A DNA stretch of 64,000 bases, taken from contig MVAQ01000097.1 in NCBI GenBank assembly GCA_014825775.1, positions 1-64,000 on the forward strand, read 5' to 3'. Positions 34,943-48,729 of the stretch are shown here, piece by piece. The notes under the pieces are model-generated. The model did not search any database and was not told where the DNA came from. It saw only the letters and a program-made list of their open reading frames with translations. The position numbers were made by a program, and so were the translations under genes. Position 1 is the stretch's first letter. The number at the start of each line of letters is the position of its first letter. Source of the stretch: Krasilnikovozyma curviuscula. Lineage: Eukaryota > Basidiomycota > Tremellomycetes > Cystofilobasidiales > Mrakiaceae.

Positions 34943-37333
34943 ATGCCCTATTGTCTCACTCATCAACCTTTGTCTCATAAGTCTCACAATGGCAATCTTT
35001 CAATCCAACTTCCTCATCAGACCTCAGAATTACCATACGAACTTCGCCCAGATACTGTCCAACCCCTTGCGTCACGCTCGGTAGAATCCGTTTACGAATG
35101 CAATCCTACTTGTGGTATTTATGGCACTTCAACCCCTCTTCCTCCTAAATTTGGTCTTCGAAGTATTTCACCATTTCCTCCCAGAAGAGGTACTGAGCCG
35201 TCTCGACCATCACGAGCCTTCCACCGACCTGGGCTTACTTCAACTTCCAGTCTTCCAGCATACCCTGTCACAACTTCCGGTCTTGTGCCTCGATTCGGTT
35301 CTGACCAAACGGCTCGCTCTCGCGCGATCAGGTTCGACAGAGAAGTTGAGGACAGCTCGTTCACTGACTTCGCTAATGAGGAAGAGAAGATGCCACCGCA
35401 ATTGAAGAACCAGAAGTCTGGATTCTTGAGGATTGGCAGGAAAGGAAACAAGGACAAATTGAGTGCAAACTCGTCTGATGAAAGATTGAGTCCTTTGGAT
35501 GCTGAGTTCGTGACCACTCGGTAAGTTTCTTTATTTTGTTTACAAACTTTCGCTCAGTCTTTACCCCTTTCTTTTCAATACTGACTTCCTGATAAATAGA
35601 AGAGAAACTATTCAAATTGACTCGCCTACCTACCTCTTCTCCAAATCATCGCTTCCGTCTGATGGTCAAATGGGACCCCGAATTCCTATCGCCTCTTCAA
35701 CCCATCGTCGTTCTCAGCCGTTCCTAGAGAACATATTCTCAATACCACCTTCGGATATCAGACGAGCATTTGCAACTCACTATGCATCCCCTTCCAGCTC
35801 TTCACTGTCATCACTGTCGTCTTCTATCGCTTACCGCGCCAACACTCCTGTTAGTTCGAAAAGCGTCCCGATCAAAGCAACAAGGCTGTTGGGTTTACCA
35901 CCACCACCACCTTCCATGATACACTCCCGCTCCATGTCAGAACCACTATCGCCTTCACTTCATCAGCTCCCCAACGCGCCTTTCATGGTGTCCCGTCCAG
36001 AATCTTCAGCATTCTCGTGCAACAACTCCTCGTCAACGTCACTTGCTTCCTTCACATCAGCTATGCCTTCGACGCCGCATGAAGGGACCAACTTATCTGC
36101 CATTCCCCCCAAAGCGATGAGAGTGCTTGGAATGCCTCTCAAAATCGAACGGCTTCTTGGAGTAGCATTGGAGGACCTAGTGGAGGAGTCCACCATTCAT
36201 GGCTCTTCGAGCGAGGGACATGCCACCAACAACACTCATTCACTAGAGGATCCGGTACTTATTAGAGTTCCCGAGGTTGCTCCTCGACTTTCGTTGCGGT
36301 TGAATTCAGACGATACATCAGACTTCAGCAACACACTGGTCACCTCATTAAGCCTTATCTTGGCAAAACAGCGTGGTCAAATGGAACTTGATAGCTCATT
36401 TGGCTTCAACCCACCACCTACCATTCAGACGTCAAACCTTCTCGCCAAACGGTGCAAGTCGACAAATCGTCTCACTCTGACTCTTGCTGATGCTGGAGCG
36501 AAACACAAAGACAGAAGCTTCTTGGTATTTGATGTGGATGACGGATGCTACTCTAGTGGAGCGTTGAGAGAAACGGATAGGCTGAAATTGGCGAGTTGGA
36601 GGGAGCAGGTTGGGCGAGCAACACGCGCATCAGGGAGTGACAGCGATGAGAATTCAGATGCTCATGGCTTATCGGTAAATACTCCGTCGTAAATCTGGCT
36701 TTAATATACGGCTCTTTGCTGACATGCACGACTATATTCTATCAGTCTTTGCGAAAGGTCACGCCGCAGATGGCATTGGCGTCGTTGGAACCAGAAGGTC
36801 CACTGGCACCCAACAATGAGAGCCATTTTTCATACCAAGCGACACCAAACTCCACCACCACATCTGACTCTAACTTTACTTGCTCACTTCCTATGGTGAA
36901 ACTGTCGTCTGCTCAACTTCATACGTCAGTCCTTCCTGGAGCTCATCTTCCTTCCAGCCTCGAGTTCAACCCCACCAGTCCCAGCATCATATTCAGCGCG
37001 GACATGTATAGCACCATTCGAGCACTACTTAAGGCGAATAGCTTCACCACTCTCACGACGGCGCCGCCTGGTAGGGAGTTGTATCTTTTCTTGGAAGAGT
37101 CTAATAAACCCGAAGGAATCGAGCTCTCAGTGTCGTTGTATCCTCCTCGTCGCCCTAGTCAACCAATGTTACCCTCGACCAATCATGCAAATTCGAAAGG
37201 AAGAGAAATTACGGGCACGGAAATTGAGCAGACCGGTGTTGTCGCTCTGATCGCCATTAAAACACCTTCCACGTTTGGGCAAGTTCTTGAATGGCTTGGA
37301 TCAACTCAGATAAAGAAACCGATCTATTCATAG
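34943..37333 (+). CDS. Unrecognised low-complexity protein with repeated LLG motif
   Basis: Three exons read in phase (junctions near 35521/35599 and 36676/36746). I do not recognise a domain. The protein is rich in Ser, Pro and Thr, with long disordered stretches. Three short repeats share the pattern K-x-x-R-[LV]-LG-x: KATRLLGLP (35874-35900), KAMRVLGMP (36111-36137) and KIERLLGVA (36141-36167). The N-terminal third is basic and contains SGFLRIGRKGNKDKL. The C-terminal third has a more ordered look (FLVFDVDDGCYSSGALRETD, IIFSADMYSTIRALLKANSF, GVVALIAIKTPSTFGQVLEW), suggesting a small folded domain. The start at 34943 is the first ATG of the open frame. Could be a signalling or cytoskeletal scaffold; no function assigned. 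Confidence 0.7.
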
Positions 37334-37620
37334 ATGTATACACATAAATGCGATACACTCTCGTTTGAAATTGTGTCGTTCAATAAGGGTAGGCTGCTTT
37401 TCGTATGGTAATCTAACTGAGAACAAGTCGAATAAATTTTAAGGGTCGATTCCCAGCCAATGATGAAGTCCAATGAAGATATTTTTAACTAATAAAGAAG
37501 TCAGAACGCTGAAACAAAAGTAATATTGAAGTACTCACTCAACCCAGCGTCAACCGCTTCTCTCCCCCAACAGCATCATTCAACTTTTTACACCAACTCA
37601 AGAACCCTCGCCAACCCGAG
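37334..37620. other. Intergenic region, nothing recognised
   Basis: About 290 bp between two plus-strand genes; no feature seen. Confidence 0.5.
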
Positions 37621-40019
37621 ATGTCAGGTCACCTGGAAGCTCATGCTCATGTGAGTAGTGTTCTCCTCATTTTCAGAATTCTTAGCTGCGTTCGCGACTG
37701 ACTTGTCTGAAACTTAAAACAACAAGACTCGAAAGGTCAAGGCATACGGGAAACGAGCCACTGTAAGCTGAATCCCTGCTTCCCTTTGACCCTTAAATGT
37801 TTGCCTGACTAGCTGATACTCGTACTGGTCTGGCTTGACATTGTTTCGCTGTTGGTGAAGCGTGTTGCTCCTGTGTTTCGAGAAGTCTCATGTAGCCCAG
37901 TGGCCCTCAAGGAATTCAGGCCAGCAACCATACAAGCATCATCATTCACAGCAACTCCATCTCGCTTGAAGCCGTCACACCAATATGAACCATCAGAATC
38001 CAACACTCCCTCCCCAAAGGTCTTCAAGCACAAAATCACCAGACCTCCTCTGGTGTCGAGAAACACGAATCCTCAGCCTTACAATGACATCCGCAGCACT
38101 GACACCAGTAGCGGACCAACTAACACCAAAAGCACTCTCAGCAAGGTCAAATTCAAACCTCAGATTTATGGCAAAAGGAATATCCCCCGTATTGCCAACT
38201 CACCAGACAACTCCGTCCTAAAGGAAGTAGCTCCCTCGCTTATTGGAAAAAAAGCGGCGATCACTAAACGTACCATTCCTCTATCACCAACTTCACAAAG
38301 TGATTCAGCAGAAACCATCATCGCAGCACCATCAAAAGCAGCTTCAAAAAGGCTTCAGTCTTCGAAACTCTGCTCACCTGAGGAGCTCAGTCAACACTTG
38401 TCTGCCCTCAACATCAACAACAATTACTCGTCCCCTTCAACAGCTACATCATATTACATTCAGCCTCTTCTCTCCCTCTGCTCCCAGACGGCTCCTCAGA
38501 GCTTCTCGACCTTCCTTACAGCTCTCCCAAACTTCGATCTCATCAGCAAAATTGGCGAAGCATCCTATTCGGAAGTATTTTCATTAGGAAATGAAACTGT
38601 CATGAAAATAATTCCTCTGAAATCTAGCGTTGGGCGGAGAGAGAAAGAAGGCAATGATCCCTTCGTCTGCACGGATGATGTAGATCAGGCTGTCTACGTG
38701 CCAGCGACAGACTTACCTGACGTATCGGACCCAGAGGATGTGTTGAAGGAGATTCAGCTAACGAAGATGCTTTCGGGTGAAGGATTTGTCTCTTTTGTTG
38801 GGTGAGCGCCTTCCTTCCGCAACCGGTGGAACTTGAGTGTACTGACTTCAAATATCACTGCAGGGCGACTGTTGTTGAAGGAAAATACCCCAAGAGGCTC
38901 TTAAGCGAATGGAATCTCTATAATGATGCAAAGATATCTCAGTCTTGCTGTCCTGGTAAGAGGTTTGAGTCAAAATTTGCCGTCGTTACGCGAAACTGAC
39001 TTGCCTCTGTTGTCGGCTTCTCTTTCTAGACTCATTTGACGAAAATCAACAATACGTGCTTCTCATTCTCAAGAATGGTGGAATAGATCTAGAATCGTTC
39101 AAATTTGAGAGTAGGAGGGGCTGGGAGCAGGCAGTCGGAGTCATATGGCAAATTGCAGGGGCGTTGGCTCGTGCAGAAGAGTCCCACGATTTCGAAGTAA
39201 GCAACGCTGCGGCTAAAATAGCGTTTTGCCTTCATGTTACTGATGGATGATTCTCTTCTGTCATCAGCACCGAGATTTGCACGAAGGACAGATCCTCATT
39301 CGTTCTCGTGATGGAGATGACCTCTCTTCAACATTCGACAGCAGGTGCGATCTGGAGGCTACTATCATCGATTTCGGTCTATCAAGAGCAAAGAGCGCAG
39401 AAGAAAACAGCTCTGCAATCTGGACCGCTCTTGACGAAGAGATTTTTGACGGTGAAGGTACCTGAACGCTAAGCAGCATGGTCCAAACATTTTCGCTGAC
39501 GATTTCTTCTCATATAGGTAAGCAATGGGATGTCTACCGTCGCATCAGAACTCACATCGAAAACACTGGCGGTTACTGGGAGTCTTTCTATCCTCTTTCT
39601 AACTTAATGGTAAGAAGTTCCTCCTCTTTGGTGGGATTTAAAACTGAACCAAACTCATCTTCTTTGCTCTTCATTGCTGCCAGTGGATGCACTACCTCGT
39701 CGGTTACATCATCTCATCCAAAAATATTCGTAAACCAACTTCAAAAAGTCCCCAGGTCTCCTCTGCAGCAGCACTAGGAAGATCAAAGAATGCCAAAGCT
39801 CGTACTAAACCATCCAAACCCAGGGCTTCAACAACACCATCAACAACCGAGATCCATGCTTACAACTGTCTGGTCGAGTTGGAGAAGATCCTGGCCTCTG
39901 CGATAGGATTCAAGTCTCGGAATCCATCAACATTTGGGAACCGCAGCGGTGTTGGAAAGAGTTGGACAGGAGTCCAGGACCTTGTCGAATGGGGAAGGGG
40001 AGAGGGCTTCTGTCAATGA
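37621..40019 (+). CDS. Haspin-type serine/threonine kinase
   Basis: Family role: phosphorylates histone H3 Thr3 in mitosis to recruit the chromosomal passenger complex. The N-terminal half is basic and disordered, with KAYGKRAT at the start, a feature shared by haspins. The kinase begins at FDLISKIGEASYSEVFSLGN (glycine loop), with the ATP lysine in VMKIIPL, VLLILKNGGIDLESF, the catalytic loop HRDLHEGQILIR and the metal-binding IIDFGLSR. The haspin-specific C-lobe is recognisable from DVYRRIRTHIENTGGYWESF and YPLSNLMWMHYLVGYI. Odd points: Gln replaces the usual catalytic-loop Asn, and DFG is present where animal haspins have DYT. After exon 2 (KAYGKRAT) the third exon could start at the TAG of about 37811 or, skipping a hydrophobic stretch, at about 37860. 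Confidence 0.88.
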
Positions 40020-40229
40020 GCTTTTGACTTTTGCAAATTGAACCACCAGCTTAGACAGAGCAGACAACCTGAGCTACGTATATTCTAGATCTTATTACCA
40101 ATAGATCCCTCATAGTAGTGCTCTGTGTCATCCCGTTTCGCCAACTTGCAAAAGAACTCCAGTTGATGTGTTCAACAGATCGCCATTCGCTTTACAACTA
40201 CTGATGCGATTCTTCAATCCATCCTTCGG

Positions 40230-41763
<1,534 letters not shown>

Positions 41764-42063
41764 TTTGAGAGTTGGTTAATATTTTTTCAAGTGTAAATGA
41801 GTCAGAGTTAGAGGGGAACCAGCCTGTCACCATTTGAGTATTCGTCTAGTCCTTCGGTGGGAGGGCCCGAAAAGCAATATTTCTTGTATTTTATTTTGAC
41901 ACTTCTGTGAGCCGCTTAAGATAACACCTTTGAGAAAGAAGAGAAAGTGATGTGCCTTCAAATGGGTCGTGAACCAAGAATCTTAATTGCGACTCGTCAT
42001 ATTTGAATGTGGGAGCGTAGGCTGTCTAAAATGAGAATTAAGCATCCTTCACTGCCGATCCAA
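41764..42063. other. Intergenic region, nothing recognised
   Basis: About 300 bp upstream of the isopropylmalate dehydrogenase start and downstream of the monooxygenase stop. No feature seen. Confidence 0.5.
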
Positions 42064-43865
42064 CTACCACCCTTCCCTCTTGACTGTCTCCTCAAACGCT
42101 CCCCTAGTATCGTTCAGCCCTAACCAGCTCATATCCCCCAGCCTGCCAACGGCCGCCTTGATCTGTTCATCGCTCATCAGCACGCCCTCGTCCTCCCGCT
42201 TCTCTCTGGCGGCACGAAACGCGTTCGCGTGCTCCAGTAGACGAGAGGTATGTGGTGACCTACACGCTGAGGTGAGGTGGAGTGCACGCGGGATGAGGCC
42301 GAGTGGGAAAGGTGAGGTCGGAGGCGTGGTTGTGTGAGTTAGAGCAGCAGCAAGGGAAAGGTACAGAGTATAGGCGTCTTCCATTGCTAGACCACCTCCT
42401 GCAGCGTAAGCTCCGCCTGTTTCAACACATGTGAAACATGACCACGACCGATGATTTTCGGTAAGCGACACTTCTCTGGAAAGTCTTCTCGGAAACAAGT
42501 AAACAGCAAGAGCTTACCATGCGGATGACCGCCATCGCCGATCACAATAACTCTTCCTTTCCCCCTCTCAAGATCCATCCTCTGCAAATGTGGTCCATGC
42601 CAATCCGGAAAGATTCTGACCTCCTCACTCAGCGCCGCGACCTTAGCGACGGCATTGTGCCAATGCGCAGGAGGGTAATACGACGCAAGCGCACCGTGGG
42701 GGAAGGGCGCGTTCCACTGTGTCGGCGGTTTGATGCCTATAGACTGGTCCGTGGAGGAAAGCGAGGAAGGGGGAGGTGCTTCAGAGGAGAGGACGGAGAT
42801 TGGGAGGAAGGCCACAACCGTCATTAGATCGCCCTCTGAGTAACACAGCGCCAAAGAGGGAAGAGGGTTAGGTCAGCATGAGAAGCTAACGGTTCAGAGA
42901 GAGAGATGAGATTCAGAGAAAGGCTCACTCAGAGGAGTGGTAAAAAAGGCAGATCTACATCAAGGAGTAAGGGTGTATGCTCAGTTGACGTGAGCAGAGG
43001 TTGATGAACAACGTTCAAGTGAGAAACTCACCTTTCTCCCCACCAGTGACTGCACACACCGCAACAAAACAAGCCTCAGAAAAAGCTTACAAAGCAGCTA
43101 TAAGCAGAAAGACGAACCAAGAATCTTCGAGGATCGGATCTAGCGTCTCGCCTTTGCCCGCGTCGAACAGCTTGTCGATTGGGAAAACACCCCTTATCGT
43201 ACATGCTCGACCCATATCGAGTTTATACTCCGGCAACAGAGACTGCCTCACCTGAGACCGGATTCCATCAGCGCCAACCACCAGGTCGCCTCTCCAGATG
43301 GTCCCGTCTTCAAACTCGCACATCGCCCGACCATGGACGTCGTTCTCGTCTTCGTCCAACACTGATACTTGTTTCAACCGCATCCCTAGCTTCATACACT
43401 CCTGGGGTATCTTGGAGATGAGGTAGCTTTGGAGGTGGGGTCGAAAGAACCTCGCAAGTCGGTGATTGGGCTTCATCGATGCTGCAGGTTGAGGGAGGGA
43501 CGCTGGAGAAGAAAGAATTTCACCTGACATATGGCTTCGATAGACCTAGAGGTGTCGTTCAAGAGGAAAAAAAAAAACACGGCGTAAAGATACACGACGG
43601 CCACTGACCGATTACGAGTGCAACTCACCATCGATTCGGGCCGTGGCCCTCTATAAGCCAACGCTTCAACACCTTCTCCAACCCCCAGCTCCTCCAGAAC
43701 TCTGAGCCCACAGGGCTGGATAGCGATGGACGCCCCGACCTCACGTAGTTCTTTTGCAGCATCAAACAAGGTGATTTCAAGCTCTGTCTCGAGTTTGGAC
43801 AGTGCCAGGAAGGCGGTGATTCCTGCGAATCCAGCACCTACTATTGCTATTCGAAGGGGGGACAT
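42064..43865 (-). CDS. FAD-dependent monooxygenase (salicylate-hydroxylase-like)
   Basis: Class A flavin monooxygenase. The start at 43865 puts the dinucleotide-binding fold at the N-terminus: SPLRIAIVGAGFAGITAFL (GxGxxG), then ITLFDAAKELREVGASIAI. The DG motif is WRGDLVVGADGIRSQVRQSL, and the GD motif with FAD ribityl contacts is VIVIGDGGHPHG followed, across an intron, by GGAYAAGGGLAMEDAYTL. Between them are LRVLEELGVGEGVEAL and the active-site sheet. The closest known family is the salicylate/6-hydroxynicotinate/zeaxanthin-epoxidase-like aromatic hydroxylases; substrate unknown. An in-frame ATG at 43916 would add 17 hydrophobic residues. Several introns of 50-110 nt. Divergent from the aminopeptidase gene. 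Confidence 0.85.
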
Positions 43866-44219
43866 TATTGAGTTATTTGGGAGGACGAGGATGGAAGTTG
43901 GAAGGAGGGTGAGCATGAGATAGGTGTATCGGAAATTCGCCCTTCAGGAGGACGCCGCCGAAGACAACGGCATTTTCAAGGAACAGACCTCAGAGGTTCG
44001 TGACTCGCACAGACATCGCTTTTAATATGTTTGTGTATTTGATGTCCATGGAAACATCCCCTTTAAAAATCAGCATTAGAAAATCCCAGCTGGTAAGCTG
44101 ACGAAAGGTGGCAGCACGGGAATTGGGCGAGGTCTGCTCGCATCACTCAAACCCCCACTCTCTACATCCCTCTCTCTACCCAACGCAGAAAAGAAGCAAA
44201 AGGGTCTCTGGGCACTCTC
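43866..44219. other. Divergent intergenic region (monooxygenase / aminopeptidase)
   Basis: About 350 bp between divergent start codons. From 44140 it is a pyrimidine-rich leader (CCCCCACTCTCTACATCCCTC) on the aminopeptidase side. Nothing else seen. Confidence 0.5.
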
Positions 44220-46554
44220 ATGGTCAGCTCAGGGTCATCGAGAGCGAGTCGTCTGCTTTCGTCGGTTGCTGCGTGCTCAAAATGCGTCGCTCGACGAAAC
44301 TTGACAGCTGCTCGTGAGTTTCCAGCTTCATCGAAAGGGCGGTTATGTACTGGCAAAAAAGGCTGATTGGGTCGTTTGCGTGCTTTTGCTACACAGGTGC
44401 GATTCACAGCAGCACTCGAGTTTCTCGTCTTCCTTCGGCTTCTGTTTCAAAACCTCCGTTCAGGGGTCAACCTCTGCCTTATACCCACCCTCATCTGCTG
44501 AAAGTATGTCCCAAAGACGAATGGATATTTGAGTTGGAGATTGAAATGCTGACCGAATCACTTGCAGAAAGGAGAGCTCACCCCTGGAATTACGTACAAC
44601 GAGTATGAAAGTCGTAGGAAAAAGTTGATGGATGGTCTGGAAGATGGAAGTATTGTGATATCTCAAGCTGGGAAAATCGTGTATGCTAGCAAAAGTGAGA
44701 CCAGCGTCTTCTTTTTCTGTCTGGCTTTCGTTGCTGATAATAATTATTTTCTTTGTGACAGAAATCTTGTGAGACTATCAGGGGCCTTGACGCTGTATCG
44801 CTTTCACTAATGTTTTTCTTCAACCATAGCTACAAGTTCAGACAAGGTATGCTTTCTTTCCTTCGTCAATGTCTAAATGCTCACTCGCTCACAGACCACC
44901 TCCGTCAGCGACCGACTTCCTCTACTTGACGGGCTTCCACGAACCTGACGCGGTCCTTGTCCTCGAAAAGAACTCATCCTCTCCGCGAGGGTTCAAGATG
45001 ACGATGTTTGTAGAGCCGATGACGGACCACTTCCAACTGTGGGACGGTGGACGCTCAGGCTTGGACGGCGCGACGTCCATCTTTGGTGCCGACGAAGCGC
45101 TTCCCTTATCTCGCCTGGAGACATTTTTCCAGAGACACATCTTGTCCTCGGAAGGTTCCATTTACATGGACCTCACCGATGACGAGGCGCTCACCAAGAC
45201 GGGCCTTTGGAAGAAGGGTTCCATCAAGACGAACCACTTCGGCACGTTCACCGCGTCAAGAGTCAAGAGCCTCATGTTCCAGGTGGAGAAGCTAAGAAAA
45301 CTTAAGAGTCCCGCTGAGGTTGCACTGATGCGGGCTGCGGGTGAACTGAGTGCGAAGGCGCATACAGAGGTAAGTATATTCGTCGTGTTGGTATTTAAAA
45401 AGAGAGATTACTTATTATGATTGCCTCGCTGCGCTTTTCTAGGTCATGAGGTTTTCATCGGCAGGTAAGACGGAAGCCCAACTCCAGGCGCACTTCGAGT
45501 ACGTCTGCGCGATGGGTGGGTCCCAGCGACCGGCGTACGTACCCGTTGTCGCATCGGGTTACAACGCTCTTGTCATTCACTACACAAACAATGACTGTGT
45601 GCTGAACAACGGCGAGGTGAGTCTGCTGCTGGCTTCTTCTTTTCCCGCAGATTGAAAATTATGTCTTCGACGTCTGACTACCGAACCGGGTTGTTTGAAC
45701 CCTCAGCTCGTCCTCATTGACGCTGGATGCGAACTCGACGGCTATGCATCGGATATAAGCAGGACATTTCCCGTCTCAGGTAGGTTCTCGGACCCGCAGA
45801 GGGACCTGTACCAGGCGGTACTGAACGTCCAGAAGGAGTCTATTAAGCGGTGCACGGAGCAGTTCAGCAACACGATGGGCTCGCTGCACAATTCCTGTGA
45901 GTCCCTTTCTCGAGACAAATCAAAATTCTACTTCTCTTTAGCAAAACTCTAATGAGTTACTTCCTAGCTCGATCAATGTTGAGACAAGAGCTTCGGCAGA
46001 TAGGCCTCGACCTGACGGACAACGAGCTCACAACGGTCGTGCGTTCCCACAAAGTACCACATCTCCTACTCTCTGACCACCTTCTAACCTTTTGGGTTTT
46101 CATTAGTATCCTCATTCTCTATCTCACTTCACGGGTATGGATCTGCACGATACGTCGTACCACAGCGAGCGCACCAGCGGCGACCTCCTCGTTGCAGGAA
46201 ATGTCATCACCATTGAACCCGGCATTTACGTACCGAACGACTCAAGATTCCCGGCACATTTTCATGGTATTGGGATTCGGTAAGCCTGATTATGTCGTGA
46301 TGATGAGGGATTTGGGCTGATGGATGTGTTTGTTTGATTGTCGGTCGATGTTGGCGTTTTCTTACAGTATCGAGGTCTGTACTCACTAGCTTGACTTTCA
46401 ACAAGCACAATCAATTGATTTTCTTTGTTTTCTTCTGCAGGACGATGTCGTGATCGGTGAGACAGATCCGTATATCCTCAGTTCGAACGCACCGAAAGAA
46501 ATCGTAGACGTCGAGGGCGCGTGTCAGGACTTGCTGAGGCGGGCAGATCTATAG
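44220..46554 (+). CDS. ICP55: Mitochondrial Xaa-Pro aminopeptidase, ICP55 type
   Basis: M24B metallopeptidase. The ICP55 family trims one residue from mitochondrial proteins after the processing peptidase has cut. The first exon gives a clear mitochondrial presequence (SSRASRLLSSVAACSKCVAR then RNLTAA). The N-domain begins GELTPGITYNEYESRRKKLM, and the conserved FYKFRQATDFLYLTGFHEPD is assembled from a 7-nt microexon (44762-44768) and a 17-nt exon (44830-44846). The dinuclear metal ligands are in LVLIDAGCELDGYASDISRT (two Asp), HSLSHFTGMDLHD (His), NVITIEPGIYVP (Glu) and the spliced IRIEDDVVIG (Glu). The substrate region VPVVASGYNALVIHYTNNDC is intact. About twelve exons. Confidence 0.92.
44762..44768 (+). 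other. 7-nt microexon in ICP55-like gene
   Basis: The exon AAATCTT is flanked by GACAG and GTGAGA. It joins phase 1 upstream (AGC AAA A) to phase 0-minus-1 downstream (C TAC AAG), giving KKIFYKFRQ as expected for the family. Confidence 0.85.
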
Positions 46555-47174
46555 CGTGTAGTCTCAAAAAAATAATACTCATATAACACCGTTCCATACA
46601 ACGAAAGACAGTCGAACCCAGTTAACGATACTGTTGATCTCCCGAAGTATCCCCGTAGTTCACGTTGCCCGCCAGTCTCTCGCACATAATCGAATACTCT
46701 ACAGCCAGCGAGTGTTTTATTTTAATTTCAAAGATGAGTTCAATGTTCTGACCTATGGATCAGTGTGATGACATGCTTCCCGATCGAGGAGACACGAGGG
46801 GTCGTCGCACTCGTATTACGCCTAACATGACCAGGAGCATTTCGTCCCTCTCACGAGATCAATACTACACTGCTACCGCAGCTAACTAGTTGTCTATTCT
46901 CGTACACTCGCAGACTCGACTAAAGAACACGCAATTATCTGTGGAGTAACAAATATCACGCGATTGCTTTTTCTTCTCGATCGCTTCCAATTTGGCGTTT
47001 GCGGCCACCGCACCGCGAACCTAAACCTTTTCTGCCCCAAGCTGCAAACAAACAGCAAAGAGCATAGAGCAAAAGTCTGGTCCATGCCCTCTTCATCGTA
47101 ACACCAGCTACATCTCTCTCAAGTCTCAAGCAACTCTTCAAGACCAACCCCACACTCGTTCTCTTCTACACACA
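46555..47174. other. Intergenic region, nothing recognised
   Basis: About 620 bp between two plus-strand genes. No protein-like frame and no RNA gene were recognised. The last 100 bp are pyrimidine-rich, as expected for a leader of the ferritin-like gene. Confidence 0.5.
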
Positions 47175-48729
47175 ATGCTTGTTCTTGCTACTTCGGTCAT
47201 CGCCCTGGCGGGATTTGCTACTGCTGCCCCAGCCATGAAGAAGGTGAGTGGTCCCAAATAGCTTGCTCTCTCCCTCAGTTGTTGATGTGAATGCTCAATT
47301 GGCTCTTTCCCCTTGCCCTTCCCTCCCACTGCCTCCACTTCCATAACCACCATGTCCATCTCCCCTGCCCCACCTTCCCTCACTTTTTAGAGAGCTGATA
47401 TTGATATCACTATCTTGCAGTCAGTCTACCCTCGTCAGCCTTCCAGTCTGCCCTGGCCCAAAATGTTGACTGACGCTTCTTCCTTTCTGCTCAGGTATGC
47501 TCTTACGCTTGAGCACTTGGAAAACAGTTTCTACAGCACAGCTCTTGCTTGTGAGTCTACCTGGCGCTCTGAGCAATTCTACGAAGTCATTTTGTTGAAC
47601 TTACCTGCTCGATTCTTCAGCATATGACGCGAGCGCTTTCGCTGCTGCTGGTTTCCCCGACTGGGTGCGCAAGAGAGTTGTCCAGATAGGTGAGGTATGT
47701 ATTTTCTACTTTTGGCTGGATACCGTTGTTCGATGCACGCCGAGTTTTGTGGCTCACCTTCTTGCGCCCTGCTTCTTCTGTTAGCATGAAGCTCAACATG
47801 TCGCATTACTCCAAGGTGCTCTTGGCTCCATTGCCAGTACGTCCTTTATCATCCATCCCATTGAAAAATTCTCATCATGACGAAATCTTAAAACAAACAA
47901 CATCGCTTCAGCCGCCCCATGCAGTTACTCTTTCCCATACACCGATGTTGCTTCCTTCCTCGCTCTTTCCTCTGCCATTGAAGGAGTCGGTGTTTCTGCA
48001 TACCTTGTTTGTATCTGTTTGCACTGCTACTGTCCGGTCAGGTGCCTGACCTGGGTTACCTTCCTCTTCCAAAGGGCGCAGCCTCCCAGATTACCATCCC
48101 AGACTATGTTACTGTTGCTGGCTCTATTTTGACCACTGAAGCTCGTCACCAAGCTTGGATTTCCTCTGCTGCCCTCACTGGTGCTGCATGGTCTGGTCCT
48201 GAAGATACCCCATTGTCCTTCTCTGAAGTATACACCATCGCTGCTGGATTCATCACTGGTTGCCCATCCACCAACCCAACCCTCCCAGTCAAGGCTTTCC
48301 CCGCTGCTACCATTGCTGAATCATCGTATGGTCCAGGTTCCAAGGTCACTCTCAAGTTCCCTACCACTGGTCAGACCGAATACTGTAAGTTTTGCGAACC
48401 GTTGGGCGCGCTGTGCTTGATTGCTTGTTCAGAGCTAATTCTTCGTCACGATTTAGTAATCATTTACTCTGGTCTTGGGTCTACCTCGAATTTCATCGCT
48501 TCCGATGAGACGGTCACCCTCCCATCCACTCTCCAGGGAACTTCCTACGCCGTGATCTCCACCGAGGCCTCACCAGGTAAGCTCACATCCTCCTTATATC
48601 TGCCTTGCCATTTTAATATGCTCACTATATCCTTTCCCTTTGTTGCCAGCCAACGTCACTGATGCAAATACCGTCGCTGGTCCAATCATCCTGTCTTTCA
48701 GACTTGATGAGTTAGCTGTCAACGCCTAA
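47175..48729 (+). CDS. Secreted ferritin-like domain protein (Rds1/Ferritin_2 type)
   Basis: The protein starts with a signal peptide, [20 protein letters not shown], cut probably after the alanine-rich end, so it is secreted or wall-associated. After two introns the ferritin-like four-helix domain begins [20 protein letters not shown]. Further helices are [20 protein letters not shown] and [17 protein letters not shown]; the third helix block is [16 protein letters not shown]. The metal-type residues E/ExxH/E (EHLE, EHEAQH, EGVG, TEARH) are in place. A C-terminal beta-like domain ([27 protein letters not shown]-like [10 protein letters not shown]) follows. Fungal Rds1-type proteins are stress or glucose/ammonium-responsive; no enzyme activity is established. 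One intron uses a GTTTGT donor (about 48011) to restore LGAA. Confidence 0.88.
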
